NCBI GenBank assembly: GCA_905213875.1
Contig: CAJMJN010000001.1
Span: 62,001-126,000, forward strand
Length of the DNA stretch: 64,000 nt
Direction: 5' to 3'
Source of the DNA: an uncultured Clostridium sp.
GTDB lineage: Bacteria; Bacillota; Clostridia; TANB77; CAG-508
Under the pieces are notes generated by a model, which saw only the letters and a list, made by a program, of their open reading frames with translations, was not told the DNA's origin and ran no database searches. This document shows positions 62,798-64,000 of this stretch, piece by piece. Both the position numbers and the translations under genes were made by a program. How positions within the stretch are numbered: the first letter of the stretch is position 1; the number at the start of each line of letters is the position of its first letter.

Positions 62798-62989
62798 AAT
62801 ATCACCCATAGAATAATATCACAAAAACAAAATAGTGTCAATTATTGTCAAAATAATATACATAAAATTACAAAAGTAACAATAGTTTTGAAGGCGAAAA
62901 ATGAAATGTAACCTTGTAAACATACTGTAGCAATGAAAACAAGATTTATTAATACTTATATGTTAATTATAGTGAAGGAGTGATGCAAT

Positions 62990-63016
62990 ATGAGTGTATT
63001 GATATTAAAAAATTAA
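62990..63016 (+). CDS. Eight-codon leader peptide
   Basis: The frame ATG..TAA encodes MSVLILKN. AAGGAG lies 8 bp before the ATG. Its stop is followed at once by an aaaaaattaatttttt hairpin and the RBS of the DUF927 gene, so it may couple translation. Confidence 0.35.
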   Translation: MSVLILKN

Positions 63017-63039
63017 TTTTTTAAAAAAGGAGGCAAAAA

Positions 63040-64000
63040 ATGCAACATACAGAATACAAAGTAACAAAAAAAGGAGGAGTCCAATTTATGGAAGAAATAA
63101 AAAGCAGTAACGATGAAGTTACAAAAAATCATTTACACAATGTAGATATTCCAGAAGAAACTTTAAGAAAGGAATATCCACAAACATTTCAAGAAGATGA
63201 AGATAAAGAACAACAAGAATTTGAAAAAAAAATGGGAGAAAATATGAAATATGTAGAAATGCTTAAAAATAGTCCATATTATTTTAGTAAAAATGGATTA
63301 GAGAGAGACCTTAAGGGATGGGGAGCAAAAAGCAAATTATCAAATGTTTTAGTTATACCCATAAAAAAAATAAATATAGATGATGGTACTAATTTCAAGA
63401 GCTATATAGAGCTAAAAGCTTTTATAAATACTGGTGAAGAATTACCAAGTATTAAAGTTCCAATAGAACAAATAGAAAGAAATAATTTCTATAATAACCC
63501 TATATGGGGAATTAAAGTAATATTTGCAAAGTCTTCATATAAGGAAGAACAAAGAAATTGCATAAAAGTATTAGGCAAAAATTTAAAAGAAGAAACCATA
63601 TTTGGTTTTACAGGAATGAAAGAAATAAATGGAGAAACTGTTTTTCTCCATAGTGGCGGAGCTATTGGAACCTCTAAAAATATAAAAGTAGAATTAGGAG
63701 ATGAGGTTTTGAACAGATATAAATTTACAGATAAGCAGTTTAACAAACAAGATGCTTTTAAGGTTGCATTTGCTTGTCTTGAAACAGCACCTTTAAAAAT
63801 TACCGTGCCACTCTTTTCAATAGAATTTTTAGCACCATTATCAAGTACTTTTGATAAGGTAGGAATTCCAACAGGATTTTTAACGTGGGTACAAGGGCCC
63901 CAACAATGTAAAAAAACATCAATTGTGAGTGCATTTAATAGTTTCTTTGGAAATTTTGATAGAAACCATGCTCCGCTGAGTTTCCTTGATGGTGTACCAA
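63040..64000 (+). CDS. DUF927-domain protein (3' end beyond the window)
   Basis: 320 codons visible, open to the edge. Acidic N-terminus (~1-75), then FGFTGMKEINGETVFLHSGGAIG, LNRYKF, LETAPLKITVPLFSIEFLAPLSSTF and VQGPQQCKKTSIVSAFNSFFG, the ordered motifs of DUF927, an ATPase-like domain common in phages and conjugative elements. The P-loop is GPQQCKKTS, lacking the usual GKS/T form. Two good starts in frame: 63040 (AAAGGAGG) and 63088 (AAGGAGGAG). Confidence 0.8.
   Translation, partial: MQHTEYKVTKKGGVQFMEEIKSSNDEVTKNHLHNVDIPEETLRKEYPQTFQEDEDKEQQEFEKKMGENMKYVEMLKNSPYYFSKNGLERDLKGWGAKSKLSNVLVIPIKKINIDDGTNFKSYIELKAFINTGEELPSIKVPIEQIERNNFYNNPIWGIKVIFAKSSYKEEQRNCIKVLGKNLKEETIFGFTGMKEINGETVFLHSGGAIGTSKNIKVELGDEVLNRYKFTDKQFNKQDAFKVAFACLETAPLKITVPLFSIEFLAPLSSTFDKVGIPTGFLTWVQGPQQCKKTSIVSAFNSFFGNFDRNHAPLSFLDGVP

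Noticed and set aside
62878..62929. Short frame ATG AAA TGT ... TAG with GAAGGCG upstream
   Set aside because: Only nine codons, weak RBS and no context; the 8-codon frame at 62990 is better supported.

Overview
The window is very AT-rich, low-GC Firmicutes DNA, most likely from an uncultured anaerobic, spore-forming member of the Clostridia. The evidence is a SpoIIE phosphatase, a Spo0A-like regulator, a SUF-only iron-sulfur operon in the order Rrf2 regulator-C-B-D-S-U, strong AGGAGG-type ribosome binding sites, and sortase/G5/glucosaminidase-type surface proteins.

Layout. 1-6.8 kb: the end of a Cna/SdrD-B-type surface protein, then a TetR repressor divergent from an MMPL/RND exporter and a secreted heptad-repeat protein, with three operator palindromes between them. 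7-14 kb: spoIIE, a WG-repeat protein, an unknown membrane protein, acpS and tatD. 14-25 kb: an Rpn-type nuclease, an OGG-type glycosylase, a YitT transporter, a radical SAM protein, rnc, a glucosaminidase, and a divergent YhgE/Pip-TetR pair. 25-28.1 kb: a small island bounded by a 15-bp repeat of the tRNA-Cys 3' end. It holds a type I toxin-antitoxin candidate, a Ser/Thr kinase, a frameshifted YcxB-like gene and a cluster of IS605/omega-RNA-like hairpins. 28.1-47.3 kb is mostly housekeeping on the minus strand: tRNA-Cys, tRNA-Gly, topA, dinB, an SDR enzyme, mnmA, the suf operon, tmk, dprA and a frameshifted comM; dgt lies on plus. 47.7-53.3 kb: two small-protein genes, a two-component cassette (Spo0A-like regulator, 15-residue aromatic peptide, AgrC-like GHKL kinase), an XRE regulator, a second glucosaminidase and thioredoxin. 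53.6-64 kb: initiator tRNA, then an accessory/mobile region of small plus-strand genes (DUF3846, DUF4314, a phage-type cysteine peptidase, a DnaB-like protein lacking a P-loop, DUF927), with two XRE repressors and a serine recombinase on minus.

How genes work together. Two envelope modules each pair a membrane or secreted heptad-repeat protein with a TetR regulator. The suf operon appears controlled by its own first gene through an Rrf2 palindrome lying between the -35 and -10. The regulator-peptide-kinase cassette has the layout expected of a peptide-sensing circuit, but its output domain is Spo0A-like rather than LytTR.

The strongest unexplained signals are the peptide cassette, a family of about 200-bp long-hairpin elements (three copies, whose arms differ in sequence but stay self-complementary), other long-armed hairpin elements, and the toxin-antitoxin candidate. 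Three genes carry apparent frameshifts (comM, the YcxB-like gene, and a gene at 55.6 kb). These may be real decay or assembly indels.
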